Shown here: in pieces, positions 50,589 through 59,701 of the stretch
Numbering within the stretch: position 1 is the stretch's first letter
Layout: every line of letters starts with the position of its first letter
Assembly: GCA_910575705.1 (NCBI GenBank)
Contig: CAJTFG010000003.1
Coordinates: 186,001-250,000, forward strand
Direction of reading: 5' to 3'
Length of the DNA stretch: 64,000 bases
Source of the DNA: Erysipelotrichales bacterium
GTDB lineage: Bacteria; Bacillota_I; Bacilli_A; Erysipelotrichales; Erysipelotrichaceae
Translations under genes and position numbers: made by a program
The notes under the pieces: generated by a model
Told to the model about the DNA's origin: nothing
Seen by the model: only the letters and a program-made list of their open reading frames with translations
Database searches by the model: none

Positions 50589-51560
50589 CTAATGCACGAA
50601 GATCAGCGTCCACACCTTATTTTCACCTTCACCGATTACCGAAATGCCCAATTCCGTAAATTCCGGCGTTTGAATGATGGATTGATGCGTATCAGACGCC
50701 ATCCAATCCTGAATGACCTCCCATGCACTCTGCTGTCCTTTCGCTACATTTTCCCCAGCTGCTTTATATTTATAATCATAGTCATCGAGAATCGTAAAAC
50801 AAAGCTTTCCGTTAGGACGGTCATGACTGTAAAGCTGCTGAACTTCCTTGGCTCTCTCATACGTGACCTTCATCAAATCCGCGTTACCGAGTTCTACCGG
50901 CTCCAGACCCGCAGAAGCACGCATTTGATTTACGTATGTCAATACCTGCACGATCTCTGACAACTGCATCTCATCATAAGGAAGCTCTTGTAAATAGGCA
51001 TATTCTTCCGGTATGGCCGCATGCGTACTCTTGATGATGGAAACCGTAAACGCGACCTCTGTGGTGTTGCCCGCTTCATCGCTCACGCTGCATGTCGTCT
51101 TTCGCTCACCGAGATAAGCCGTATCAAATTCCCCGCAGGAAATAGTCTCCCGAAGCTTTTCCGCTGCCGTATAATTATCTGAAACACGGATCCGTTTCTT
51201 GGTCTCTTCATTCCAAATAAAGGGAATCCCCTGCCCCCATGTAAAGGAAGGAACTTCTATAAGCGGGGCTTCCGTATCCTTTATGCGGATCCGCAGTTTC
51301 ATATATTGATTATAAGTGATCTCGTAATCACCCGGTACTGCCTTGGGATAAGAACCCTCAATATATAAATAATCCTTATCTTCTTCCTCCAATGCCCGTC
51401 CGTTTTTCAATACATAGGCATATGGATCAAACACATCATCCATTCCCAGTTCCACATATGTCTGCGATAATGTAAAATGCGGCTGCAATATTCCCGTTCC
51501 GGCACTGCCGCTGCAAAATGTCAAAAGGATCAGACACATTATCAGATACTTTTCTTTCAT
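50589..51560 (-). CDS. Exported CAP/SCP-domain protein with an Ig-like unit
   Basis: The 323-residue product has a signal peptide, with MCLILLTFCSGSAG probably a lipoprotein-like or Sec signal. An Ig/cadherin-like unit follows (SVSDEAGNTTEVAFTVSI, about 85-180). The C-terminal CAP domain is at about 205-323 (YSHDRPNG, AAGENVAKGQ, WMASDTHQSII, FTELGISVI). CAP domains of bacteria are extracellular and of unclear activity. The Ig unit (DEAGN) resembles those of the giant surface protein. Confidence 0.87.
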   Translation of the reverse strand: MKEKYLIMCLILLTFCSGSAGTGILQPHFTLSQTYVELGMDDVFDPYAYVLKNGRALEEEDKDYLYIEGSYPKAVPGDYEITYNQYMKLRIRIKDTEAPLIEVPSFTWGQGIPFIWNEETKKRIRVSDNYTAAEKLRETISCGEFDTAYLGERKTTCSVSDEAGNTTEVAFTVSIIKSTHAAIPEEYAYLQELPYDEMQLSEIVQVLTYVNQMRASAGLEPVELGNADLMKVTYERAKEVQQLYSHDRPNGKLCFTILDDYDYKYKAAGENVAKGQQSAWEVIQDWMASDTHQSIIQTPEFTELGISVIGEGENKVWTLIFVH

Positions 51561-51739
51561 GCAGCACCTCCTACTCTATAGAATATCGTAATCTTTTTTT
51601 CGTATCAATTACTTTTTTTACAAATTTACAAAAAACATCGTAAATCCTCGAAATGCATATTTTCCCAGATTACTACCGATATTGCTAATTTCGACACAAT
51701 TTGAGGGGAATTAACCTATAATTTCATATAGGTGAGATT

Positions 51740-52066
51740 ATGAAGAAACTTGGTGATGTCATACAATCCGCGTTGGAAATGCGCAATTTAACACAAAAAC
51801 AAGCAGCTGATGACTTAAACATTACACCGCAGACATTTAACAGCTATGTTAAAAACCATCGTTATCCCGATATGGCGGTTCTAAGGAGCATCGCCGTCTA
51901 TCTGGACTTGGATATGAATGCTATTTTAGGGCTTCATCCGGACGAAGACGAACAGATGATCGCCAACCGGCGAGAAGCGGTACTGATCAAAAATTTCCGT
52001 GTTTTGGATGAACGTCAAAAAAATCTGCTTGTAGAAATTGTAAAACTGATGTCAGAAGACAAATGA
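51740..52066 (+). CDS. XRE-family transcriptional regulator
   Basis: The 108-residue product has one helix-turn-helix (LTQKQAADDLNITPQTFNSYVKNHRYPD, split over residues 17-45) and a short helical C-terminus. AGGTGAG precedes the ATG; TATAAT at 51716-51721 is a probable -10. Targets unknown. Confidence 0.85.
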   Translation: MKKLGDVIQSALEMRNLTQKQAADDLNITPQTFNSYVKNHRYPDMAVLRSIAVYLDLDMNAILGLHPDEDEQMIANRREAVLIKNFRVLDERQKNLLVEIVKLMSEDK

Positions 52067-52068
52067 AA

Positions 52069-52096
52069 AATATCCTTGTTAACAGGATATTTTTTT
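52069..52096. terminator. Terminator between the XRE gene and azlD
   Basis: ATATCCTGT-type stem (ATATCCT...AGGATAT) followed by seven T residues on plus. Confidence 0.75.
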
Positions 52097-52403
52097 ATGC
52101 CGCATTATACAACAGATCGACAGCGAAAGCCACTGCGCACGCTACCGCCGCAACGCACAGCAAGCTTTTTTCTCTGTATGCCATAAAGATCGCTGCAAGC
52201 GTACCGGCAATCGCCGAAGGCAGCTGTGAGACCGATGTAAAAACCGCCGGAAATGTCATCGCTCCCAACACACTGTATGGAACATAAAATAAGAAGGAAC
52301 GAACAAAACGATTTTGAATTTGCCTTTGACATAAAGCGAGCGGCAGCACCCGGATCAAATACGTAACCCCCGCCATCACGATCATATAGGTAACTATCCT
52401 CAT
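52095..52403 (-). CDS. azlD: Branched-chain amino acid exporter subunit AzlD
   Basis: The 102-residue membrane protein has three to four helices and the family start (YLIRVLPLALC). It overlaps azlC by four bases (ATGA), so the start is 52403, not the longer frame. Together with AzlC it exports valine-type amino acids in relatives. Confidence 0.88.
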   Translation of the reverse strand: MRIVTYMIVMAGVTYLIRVLPLALCQRQIQNRFVRSFLFYVPYSVLGAMTFPAVFTSVSQLPSAIAGTLAAIFMAYREKSLLCVAAVACAVAFAVDLLYNAA

Positions 52404-53110
52404 TTTTTCACCTCTTCTATCGGAAACAGCCAGGCACCGAGCGCAGCGGACAACAACGTGCATATGATGATGGAAAATCCCGATCCGATTGCCCATATAT
52501 GCTCCATGCTTGCAAAAATACAGCTGCATACGATCGCGATCATAAGAACGATACGAACGGATCTCATCACCTTTGCCGGCGGCAAAATGATAGCGATAAA
52601 CATGCCGTATATAGCAATACCCAGCGCATCACGCACTCCCAGTGGCAAGATGGAAGAAGCAAATCCGCCGAAAAACGTACCGATCGTCCAACAGAAGATC
52701 GGCAGCCCCATCAATCCCCACATATAATGCTTCCCTATTTGCGTATGACGGCTGGCAACCGCAAAGATCTCATCGGTATTGCCAAACGCGATGATGCATC
52801 GATCAAATGTCGACATCTTATGATCCAACTTCTGTGACAACGCCAAAGACATAAGCGCATAGCGCAGGTTGATGATCAACTGCGTCATAGCCATCTCTAT
52901 ATAAGAAGCATTCATAACGATCAGCTGCAATCCGGCAAACTGACCGGCACTCGTTACGTTCGTCAATGAGATAAGAACGGCTGTTTCAAGGGGAATCCCC
53001 TGACTGACAGCGGTCATGCCGAAAGCAAACGATACCGATAAGTATCCCAAAGCGATCGGCAAACCGTCCCGCACTCCCTTCTGAAAGCTATCAAAAATGT
53101 TATCCTGCAT
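52400..53110 (-). CDS. azlC: Branched-chain amino acid exporter subunit AzlC
   Basis: The 236-residue membrane protein has the family motif GVRDGLPIALGYLSVSFAFG, INLRYALMSLAL and FGNTDEIFAVA. ATG 53110 has GGGTGAT upstream. Length and coupling to azlD are typical. Confidence 0.92.
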   Translation of the reverse strand: MQDNIFDSFQKGVRDGLPIALGYLSVSFAFGMTAVSQGIPLETAVLISLTNVTSAGQFAGLQLIVMNASYIEMAMTQLIINLRYALMSLALSQKLDHKMSTFDRCIIAFGNTDEIFAVASRHTQIGKHYMWGLMGLPIFCWTIGTFFGGFASSILPLGVRDALGIAIYGMFIAIILPPAKVMRSVRIVLMIAIVCSCIFASMEHIWAIGSGFSIIICTLLSAALGAWLFPIEEVKK

Positions 53111-53191
53111 AATATCACCCGACAATTGCAGTCCTATTATACTATAAAGACATGTGCAAGAAAACCTTACTTTTGCATCTGCCGCACATAA

Positions 53192-53218
53192 AAAAGGACA
53201 TTATGTCATGTCCTTTAA
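53192..53218 (-). terminator. Terminator of the split pfl operon
   Basis: AAAGGACAT and ATGTCCTTT with a T-run on the minus strand. Confidence 0.85.
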
Positions 53219-53445
53219 AAACGCTCATGCATCGTACGTGAAATAACTTCGTCCTGCTGTTCTTTGGTCAGCTTATTGAAATTGACCGCATAGCCGGAAA
53301 CACGTATCGTAAGCTGAGGATATTTTTCCGGATGTGCCTGTGCATCCAGCAGCGTCGAACGATCGAATACATTGACATTCAAATGATGCCCTCCGTTTGC
53401 CGTATATCCATCGATCATGGAAACCAAATTATCAACTCTTGACAT
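53215..53445 (-). CDS. Glycyl-radical subunit of split pyruvate formate-lyase
   Basis: The 76-residue product carries the glycyl radical loop RVSGYAVNF (Gly about 50) and the flanking HLNVNVFDR and YPQLTI of the PflB C-terminus. A one-piece PflB has this part fused. Here it has its own ATG and AGGAGG, starting two bases after the stop of the catalytic gene in another frame. It is related to the spare-part protein GrcA/YfiD, but here it supplies what the neighbouring large subunit lacks. The activase PflA is encoded 0.5 kb beyond the operon promoter. Confidence 0.9.
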   Translation of the reverse strand: MSRVDNLVSMIDGYTANGGHHLNVNVFDRSTLLDAQAHPEKYPQLTIRVSGYAVNFNKLTKEQQDEVISRTMHERF

Positions 53446-53447
53446 CG

Positions 53448-55445
53448 TTAGTCCTCCTTTCCTAATGCATCGGGAATGATGGAGAAAGTATTGGAGATAC
53501 CGTCTCGTGAATGCTCATACGGCAGCTTGGCAACGGATTCCAAAGAAGCCAATGCACCGTTAGCATCACGACCGTGCATCGGATTAGCACCGGGAGCAAA
53601 TGCTGCGCCTGCCTTTCTTCCATCCGGCGTACTTCCCGTTTTCTTTCCGTACACCACATTGCTGGTAATAGTCAAAATACTCATAGAATGCACGCCTTCA
53701 CGATAAGTCTCGTGCTTTCTGATCTTATTCATAAATCGTTTTACCAAATCAGCAGCTAACAGATCCACGCGGTCATCATTGTTGCCGTATTTCGGAAAAT
53801 CGCCCTCTATTTCATAATCCTGTGCCAGACCGTCTTCATCGCGCACCACTTTTACCTTAGCGTATTTAATAGCGCTCAAAGAATCCGCGACAACGCTTAA
53901 TCCGGCGATGCCCGTCGCAAAGAATCTTCGCACATGCGAATCATGCAATGCCATCTCCGCCGCTTCATAACAGTACTTATCATGCATATAATGAATGATA
54001 TTCAACGTATTCACGTAAAGGCCGGCCAGCCATTCTAGCATCTGATCATATTTTTCCATAACCTCGTCAAAATCCAGATAATCAGAAGTGATCGGTTCAA
54101 AGCGCGGTGATACCTGTTCTTTTTTCTTTTCATCCATACCGCCGTTAATCGCATACAAAAGCGCTTTCGCAAGGTTTGCACGAGCACCGAAGAATTGCAT
54201 ATCCTTACCGATCTTCATGCAGCTAACACAGCAGGCGATACCATAATCATCGCCCATCTCCGGACGCATCAAATCATCATTTTCATATTGGATGGAACTT
54301 GTCTCAATGCTGACTTTGGCACAGAAACGCTTAAATTCCTCCGGCAGGCGAGGGCTCCATAATACCGTAAGATTCGGCTCTGGAGCCGGCCCCAAGTTGT
54401 ACAGTGTATGCAAGATACGGAAAGAATTTTTCGTTACAAGCGAGCGGCCGTCTACACCCATACCGCCGATAGATTCCGTTACCCAATTCGGATCTCCTGA
54501 AAACAAATCGTTATATTCCGGCGTCCGCATGAACTTGATCAGACGAAGCTTCATGATGAAATGATCCATCAGTTCCTGCGCTTCTTCTTCTGTAAGAACG
54601 CCGTTTTGCAAATCACGTTCTATATAAATATCCAAGAACGTGGAAATACGCCCGATGGACATAGCGGCTCCGTTTTGGTCTTTGACCGCAGCCAAATATC
54701 CGAAATACGTTGCCTGTATCGCCTCTTGCGCCGTAGCAGCCGGACGGGAAATATCCAAGCCATAGATCTCTGCCATCGCCTTCATATCCTGCAGCGCTTT
54801 GATCTGCATCTGCAGTTCTTCTCGATCACGGATCTTATCAGCATTCATCGAACCGTCTAATAAAGCTTTATCTTCCTTTTTGCACTCGATCAGAAAATCG
54901 ATACCATACAACGCGATCCGGCGGTAGTCACCAATGATCCGTCCGCGCCCGTAAGCATCGGGAAGACCTGTGATGATCGCACAATGACGCGCTTTCCGCA
55001 TCTCATCGGTATAAGCATCAAAAACACCTTGATTATGCGTCTTACGGTATTTAGTAAAGATTTCTTTTACAGAAGGATCCAATTCATAGCCATATGCCTT
55101 AAGAGCACCTTCGCTCATCTTTACGCCGCCAAACGGCTGCAATGCCCGTTTAAACGGCCGATCGGTCTGAAACCCGACGATCTTTTCCAATGACTTATCC
55201 AAATAAGCCGCGCCATGCGAAGTCAGTGTAGACACGATCTTTGTATCCGCATCCAAGACGCCGCCCGCTTCTTTCTCTTTTTGATTCAATTCCATGACCA
55301 TATCCCATAGCGTCTTTGTCGCTTTGGTAGGACCTGTTAAAAAACTGTCATCTCCTTCATAAGGAGTATAATTGCGCTGGATAAAATCTCTGACATGAAC
55401 TTCTGACATCCATGGCCCAGACGCAAATCCATTCCATTCTCTCAT
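53448..55445 (-). CDS. Catalytic subunit of split pyruvate formate-lyase (lacks the radical domain)
   Basis: The 665-residue product matches PflB (about 750) from its start to the linker [18 protein letters not shown] and then stops. The catalytic Cys pair is present in [12 protein letters not shown]. The enzyme converts pyruvate and CoA to acetyl-CoA and formate in anaerobic metabolism. The break is exactly at the linker before the radical domain, no residues are lost, and the second part is well translated. This makes a functional two-subunit enzyme likelier than a broken gene. Transcription starts behind a ZTP riboswitch. Confidence 0.92.
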   Translation of the reverse strand: MREWNGFASGPWMSEVHVRDFIQRNYTPYEGDDSFLTGPTKATKTLWDMVMELNQKEKEAGGVLDADTKIVSTLTSHGAAYLDKSLEKIVGFQTDRPFKRALQPFGGVKMSEGALKAYGYELDPSVKEIFTKYRKTHNQGVFDAYTDEMRKARHCAIITGLPDAYGRGRIIGDYRRIALYGIDFLIECKKEDKALLDGSMNADKIRDREELQMQIKALQDMKAMAEIYGLDISRPAATAQEAIQATYFGYLAAVKDQNGAAMSIGRISTFLDIYIERDLQNGVLTEEEAQELMDHFIMKLRLIKFMRTPEYNDLFSGDPNWVTESIGGMGVDGRSLVTKNSFRILHTLYNLGPAPEPNLTVLWSPRLPEEFKRFCAKVSIETSSIQYENDDLMRPEMGDDYGIACCVSCMKIGKDMQFFGARANLAKALLYAINGGMDEKKKEQVSPRFEPITSDYLDFDEVMEKYDQMLEWLAGLYVNTLNIIHYMHDKYCYEAAEMALHDSHVRRFFATGIAGLSVVADSLSAIKYAKVKVVRDEDGLAQDYEIEGDFPKYGNNDDRVDLLAADLVKRFMNKIRKHETYREGVHSMSILTITSNVVYGKKTGSTPDGRKAGAAFAPGANPMHGRDANGALASLESVAKLPYEHSRDGISNTFSIIPDALGKED

Positions 55446-55505
55446 AGCGTTGCCTCTCTTTCTAACTTACAGGGGTATTAAAAAAACAGTCTTCCCCCAG
55501 ACATT

Positions 55506-55572
55506 TGCCCAGACGGTCGGCTGTTATAACGTCATACTTCACGTGGTTATCCACTTCCGTCAGTCATATGAC
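55506..55572 (-). promoter_or_regulatory. ZTP (pfl motif) riboswitch
   Basis: The minus-strand leader contains P1 GTCATA/TATGAC, the core GACTGACGG, hairpin GTGGATAACCAC with GTGAAG after it, and the 3' element CCGTCTGGGCA. The usual pseudoknot GGCG/CGCC is replaced by the compensating pair GACGG/CCGTC, which supports real folding. The class senses ZTP/ZMP, signals of low formyl-folate. Control of a formate-making enzyme fits. A T-run at 55478-55485 follows about 20-30 bases later and may belong to a terminator. Confidence 0.9.
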
Positions 55573-55579
55573 TAACAAA

Positions 55580-55608
55580 AGTATACCGAAGCTTTTTTTA
55601 CATGTCAA
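55580..55608 (-). promoter_or_regulatory. Promoter of the split pfl operon
   Basis: TTGACA (55603-55608), a 17-base spacer and TATACT (55580-55585) on minus, just before the ZTP aptamer. Confidence 0.85.
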
Positions 55609-55705
55609 TAAATTTACACATGGAAAATACAGAAAGAAATCATAATAAAATAATTAATTTTAGGAATCTTTTTCATCCATGTGTATACATATATGGAGGT
55701 GTCGC

Positions 55706-55768
55706 ATGATGCAGGAACGTTATTGGAGAAAGGAGGTCAAGTGGCTGCACTGGTTCTGCTGTTCTTAA
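55706..55768 (+). CDS. 20-residue mini-gene 1
   Basis: ATG 55706 (TGGAGGTG upstream) encodes a short basic, aromatic peptide (MMQERYWRKEVKWLHWFCCS). It overlaps mini-gene 2, whose ribosome site lies within it. It may be a leader peptide coupling translation of the second frame. Unverified. Confidence 0.35.
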   Translation: MMQERYWRKEVKWLHWFCCS

Positions 55769-55803
55769 TACTTCTCGTATTAGGACGGTATCGTCTTATG
55801 TAA
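55741..55803 (+). CDS. 20-residue hydrophobic mini-gene 2
   Basis: A GTG start with a perfect AGGAGG (55731-55736) encodes a single membrane helix (AALVLLFLILLVLGRYRLM). The quality of the ribosome site and the terminator that follows argue for expression. It could be a small membrane subunit or toxin-like peptide. No family is recognised. Confidence 0.45.
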   Translation: MAALVLLFLILLVLGRYRLM

Positions 55804-55863
55804 GACTTTTTTCATTTACATAGTCTGTCTGTACCAGTACTTCTTGATCCGACCTTCCATGTG

Positions 55864-55894
55864 AAAAGGACGAGGCTCAACCCCTCGTCCTTTT
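55864..55894. terminator. Strong bidirectional terminator
   Basis: AAAAGGACGAGG and CCTCGTCCTTTT, a 12-bp perfect stem, ending the mini-gene transcript on plus and the pflA-thioredoxin transcript on minus. Confidence 0.88.
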
Positions 55895-55962
55895 CTTTCT
55901 TCTTGATCATCTATATTATATCCGGCATTCTTTCTTTTTTCAACTTCCGAAATCGAATCCTA

Positions 55963-56247
55963 TCAAACAGTTTTATTTCTTATGATATCCTGTAGCCAAT
56001 AAGAGAGAACCTCAGCAGGCTGATATCCGTAAGCGACTGCAATCTTTCGATCATTACGCACAAATAAAAGCGCGGGGATCTTATCGATCCGAAAGCTTTC
56101 TACCATTCTTTTTACGTCTTCTCCCTGATCAATACTGTATTCTTCAAACCGCAGATCGGGAAACGACGGCAAGACTTTCCTCACTTCCATATGAAGCGAC
56201 GTACAGCCGGCACAACCGGAACCGCTGATCAAAACAAGCTTATCCAT
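55963..56247 (-). CDS. Thioredoxin-like protein
   Basis: The 94-residue product has a CXXC redox motif (GSGCAGCTSL, Cys 12 and 15) and the cis-Pro strand IDKIPALLFV. It overlaps pflA by eight bases, so it may keep the activase or PFL thiols reduced. This link is inferred from coupling. Confidence 0.82.
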   Translation of the reverse strand: MDKLVLISGSGCAGCTSLHMEVRKVLPSFPDLRFEEYSIDQGEDVKRMVESFRIDKIPALLFVRNDRKIAVAYGYQPAEVLSYWLQDIIRNKTV

Positions 56248-56983
56248 GATCGTTTCTCCCTTCCCATAAAATGCGCTGCGCCATTTCTATCTGCTCTTTA
56301 TCAGGCGGCAACGTATCCTTCAAACGATACGCGATTCCCAGTTTTTCATATTTCACTGCCCCCATTGTATGATAAGGCAAAATCTCTATCTTTTCGATAT
56401 TATCAAGCGTATCCAGAAATCTTCGCAATTCCCTAAGTGACGGTTCTGAAGCCGTATATCCCGGAACAAGCACATGACGGATCCATACCGGCTTATGATA
56501 CGCAGCTAAATATCGCGCAAAAGCAAGGGTATTTCGATTAGAGTGTGCTGTTAATTCCCGATGGCGTTCATCATCCATATGTTTGATATCCAACAAGAAC
56601 AGATCACTAACCGCTAACAGTTTTTCAAACTGCTTTATTTTATCTGCGTCCTCCTCATCAAATACCGCTCCGCTCGTATCCACACACGTATGAAGACCAT
56701 GTTCCTTACAGCGTTGTAGCAATGCTATCGCCGCATCCAACTGCAAAAGAGGTTCCCCGCCACTCAGCGTTACGCCTCCTCCGTTTTTAAAATATGATTT
56801 ATATTTCAGAATTTCCGTCAGGATATCTTCGGTATTCACCGTCTTTCCCTGCCCGATATGCCATGTATCCGGATTATGACAATACGCACAGCGCAAAGGA
56901 CAGCCTTGAAAAAAGACAATAAAACGGATACCGGGACCATCGACAGTACCGAAGCTCTCATAAGAATGAATTTCCGTCTTCAT
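56240..56983 (-). CDS. pflA: Pyruvate formate-lyase activating enzyme
   Basis: The 247-residue radical-SAM enzyme installs the glycyl radical on PFL. It has CX3CX2C in GCPLRCAYCHNP, the GGEP motif (LSGGEPLLQ) and the family start SYESFGTVDGPGIRF. The start at 56983 fits GGTGATG. It lies just upstream of the pfl region on the same strand but in a separate unit. Confidence 0.95.
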   Translation of the reverse strand: MKTEIHSYESFGTVDGPGIRFIVFFQGCPLRCAYCHNPDTWHIGQGKTVNTEDILTEILKYKSYFKNGGGVTLSGGEPLLQLDAAIALLQRCKEHGLHTCVDTSGAVFDEEDADKIKQFEKLLAVSDLFLLDIKHMDDERHRELTAHSNRNTLAFARYLAAYHKPVWIRHVLVPGYTASEPSLRELRRFLDTLDNIEKIEILPYHTMGAVKYEKLGIAYRLKDTLPPDKEQIEMAQRILWEGRNDHG

Positions 56984-57030
56984 ATCATCACCGGACATAT
57001 TATAGCACATCCCGCTTGCTCGTAAAAAAC

Positions 57031-58257
57031 TTATGCCTTATGCAGCTGATACAAGGTACGCTTTGTCAGCACCGTCAAAACAATCCCTGCCGCTATCCCG
57101 AATAGCAAGATCCAATAAATATGATCGACGGCATCAAACAGATATCCGTAAAGTGCCTGGCCGACCGGTAAAGAGCACATGACGATCGTCGCTACAAAAG
57201 CCGAGACCTTACCTAGCATGTCTGCAGGTGTTATCTGCTGCAGATAGGTCTGTATAAAAATATTAAATACCCCGATGAACAGCATGGCAAGAAAAACCGA
57301 AAGCAGCAGGATGGCATAAGCTGTCAAAGCGTGAATATCCCAAAACAGCACGACGGCGATCGGCAGCAAGACCACAACGCCTCCCATCAACAGCCGATAT
57401 GATCTATGAAACGGGATGCGGCGAGAAACCATACCGACAACAAGACCTGCCGCTATGGATCCAAGCCCCATTATCCCTTCGGCCACTCCATAGAGCTGCG
57501 CAGAAAGTCCCAGATCGATACGGATGATATACGGCAATCCAATCAACAGCAAAGCGGAAAGAAACAAATTTAGCATAGCCAAGATCATCAAAAAGCGAAA
57601 AACTGCCGGATGTTCACGAATAACAAAGCGAACGGCCCGTTGCAGGTCTCTTATAGCCCCGTCATCATTTTCCTTCTTTTTAACAAACGGAATGTGCAGA
57701 AACATCTCCATCACGGCAGAACAGAAAAAAGCAGCTGCGCTGATCATCAATATCGGTATCAAACCGAAAAAGCCATAGAAAAGCCCACCCAGCATGGGAC
57801 CGATCAGATTTGCCAGCGCATTTACCTGCATGGCAATACCGTTTGCCTGCATCAGATGCTCATCCGCAGCCAAAAGCGGAATGCTGGCCTGCACCGCAGG
57901 CTGATAAAAAGACTGAATGACGGCAAGTACCATCATCATCGCGGCAATCCCCATCACGTCCAGATGAACATCCAAAATAACATGAAAAGCGATACAGATC
58001 CCGCATGTCAGAAAATCCAAGCCTGCCATAATATCCCGTTTGCTCATGCGATCGGCAATCAATCCGCCAAGCGGTGAAAGCAGGATCGTCAACACCATGG
58101 AAGCTCCTGTGATCATCGCAAAGGAAGCCGCGGATCCCGTCATTTCTAAGACCTGTAAAGATAAAGCAAAACGAACGATGGAATTACCGAACAAAGAGAT
58201 GATCTGACCGATGATCATCCATGTAAAATCACGTGTAAAAACAGTATATTTCTTCAT
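57031..58257 (-). CDS. MFS transporter
   Basis: The 408-residue protein has about 12 membrane helices and the motif-A loop GGLIADRMSKRDIM between helices 2 and 3. It resembles the enterobactin/macrolide exporter branch (DHA3-like). ATG 58257 follows AAAGGAG. Substrate unknown. Confidence 0.88.
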   Translation of the reverse strand: MKKYTVFTRDFTWMIIGQIISLFGNSIVRFALSLQVLEMTGSAASFAMITGASMVLTILLSPLGGLIADRMSKRDIMAGLDFLTCGICIAFHVILDVHLDVMGIAAMMMVLAVIQSFYQPAVQASIPLLAADEHLMQANGIAMQVNALANLIGPMLGGLFYGFFGLIPILMISAAAFFCSAVMEMFLHIPFVKKKENDDGAIRDLQRAVRFVIREHPAVFRFLMILAMLNLFLSALLLIGLPYIIRIDLGLSAQLYGVAEGIMGLGSIAAGLVVGMVSRRIPFHRSYRLLMGGVVVLLPIAVVLFWDIHALTAYAILLLSVFLAMLFIGVFNIFIQTYLQQITPADMLGKVSAFVATIVMCSLPVGQALYGYLFDAVDHIYWILLFGIAAGIVLTVLTKRTLYQLHKA

Positions 58258-58377
58258 AAGAATACTCCTTTCAAGCATCCCCATTGTACGTTTTACACAT
58301 TCGTTGCCGCCACCTATTCTCGTTTGCAATCGCGCAACTTTTCGTTTCTTGTAAAATGCAACCGCAAGTTTATAGAG

Positions 58378-58563
58378 CTAAACAAGTTTCATATATTCCT
58401 GCCATCGTTCTTCACGGATCGGCATCGGACGATGATTATCGAAATAAAGCACGAGTGCAGGCGATATATGATTCCATCGTTCTACGATCTCATAGCGGAT
58501 CAAATGTCCGTGCGCGATTAAATTTTTTGCCTGTGCATGATAATTATAGTATCCCATATGCAT
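58378..58563 (-). CDS. Small conserved protein often labelled thermostable hemolysin delta-VPH-like
   Basis: The 61-residue product (YYNYHAQAKNLIAHG at the start, ISPALVLYF, then PIREERWQEYMKL) matches my memory of a short Firmicute family carrying that legacy label. Evidence for hemolysis is doubtful. GAGGG precedes the ATG. It lies 120 bp upstream of the MFS gene. Confidence 0.7.
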   Translation of the reverse strand: MHMGYYNYHAQAKNLIAHGHLIRYEIVERWNHISPALVLYFDNHRPMPIREERWQEYMKLV

Positions 58564-58630
58564 AACTTTCCCTCATTCAAAGAACCGATACGCAGTTTTA
58601 TCATAGGATAAACAGAAGGAGGAATGCCGT

Positions 58631-59701
58631 TTGTTAGTATTAAGCCCAGGACCCGGCATCTGCGATCCGAATGTTTTACAAGTACTCGCGCAGCCTTGTA
58701 TCCATCATCGCAGCAATGCCTTTAAGCAAACCTACCGTGAGATTATCAAAGAGATGAGAAAGCTTCTGCATGCGCCAAACAGCGAGATCATTATCATGAA
58801 CGGAAGCGGTTCCTATGGTATGGAAGGCGCCGTAAAAAATCTGCTTCATAAAAACGATCGTGTTTTATCCATCCGCTGCGGTTATTTCGGAGACCGTCTT
58901 TTTCAAATGGCGCGCCACCAATCATGTGATGTATATTCTTTGCAATACACAGATGGCGATACTTATCGTCCAAAAGACGTCCGATGGATGATGGAGCACG
59001 TATCCTTTGACGCTGTTCTCGTCACACATTGTGAAACGGAAACCGGTTCTTTGCAAAATCTACAGTTTCTCGGAGAGCTCTGCCGGCAGCATCATGCTCT
59101 TCTCATCGTCGACAGCATCTCCGGCGTCATCATGAATGAGGTAGAGATGGAAAAGTGGCATATCGACTGCTTGATCATGGCATCTCAAAAAGGATTTTTA
59201 ATGCCGCCGGGATTAAGTATGACGGCGTTCAGCAAAACGGCGCTGCAAGTGATGAAGAAACAACGCAACAACAGCTATATATTCGATTATCCCACCATGC
59301 TGAAAAAATTACACGATGACGCCCGCATCCACACGACACCGAATATCAATATGTTTACCGCTCTCCATACGGCTTTGCGAAAACTGAATGCCGTCCCTAC
59401 CCAAAAGCTGGCGGATCATTATAAAACTCTGCATGCATACACAAAAAAAGAATTGCTATCTATGGGATTTACCATCTTGGCACAAGGCCATGACAGCCAT
59501 TCGCTGATCGTTTGCAAGACACCTGCCGCATATCGTGCTTCCTGCATTCAAAGCCATTTAGAAAAACATGGTATCCGTATTGAGCTGGGACTGCGTGACC
59601 GAGACGATCGAATATTGCGCATCGGCATCATGAACGCCGTAACAAAACATGATTTACAATGCTTTTTAAATACGCTGAGGGGCATTCTCCATGAAACATG
59701 A
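58631..59701 (+). CDS. PLP-dependent aminotransferase, class V
   Basis: The 356-residue enzyme resembles the alanine-glyoxylate/serine-pyruvate aminotransferase group: LSPGPG at the start, NGSGSYGMEG for phosphate, ETETGSLQN, VDSISG, and the PLP Lys in ASQKGF (about 187). It starts with TTG 58631, eight bases after GGAGG; no in-frame ATG fits. It overlaps the next gene by 11 bp. Confidence 0.85.
   Translation: MLVLSPGPGICDPNVLQVLAQPCIHHRSNAFKQTYREIIKEMRKLLHAPNSEIIIMNGSGSYGMEGAVKNLLHKNDRVLSIRCGYFGDRLFQMARHQSCDVYSLQYTDGDTYRPKDVRWMMEHVSFDAVLVTHCETETGSLQNLQFLGELCRQHHALLIVDSISGVIMNEVEMEKWHIDCLIMASQKGFLMPPGLSMTAFSKTALQVMKKQRNNSYIFDYPTMLKKLHDDARIHTTPNINMFTALHTALRKLNAVPTQKLADHYKTLHAYTKKELLSMGFTILAQGHDSHSLIVCKTPAAYRASCIQSHLEKHGIRIELGLRDRDDRILRIGIMNAVTKHDLQCFLNTLRGILHET

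Noticed and set aside
53446-53450. Sequencing frameshift as the cause of the split pfl
   Set aside because: Kept only as an alternative: the second frame has its own ATG and a strong ribosome site exactly at the domain boundary, and the first frame ends cleanly, which an error would rarely produce.
55963-56247. Glutaredoxin or arsenate reductase instead of thioredoxin-like
   Set aside because: The CAGC motif, cis-Pro strand and coupling to pflA fit a thioredoxin-like protein better, and no glutathione-site motif is visible.
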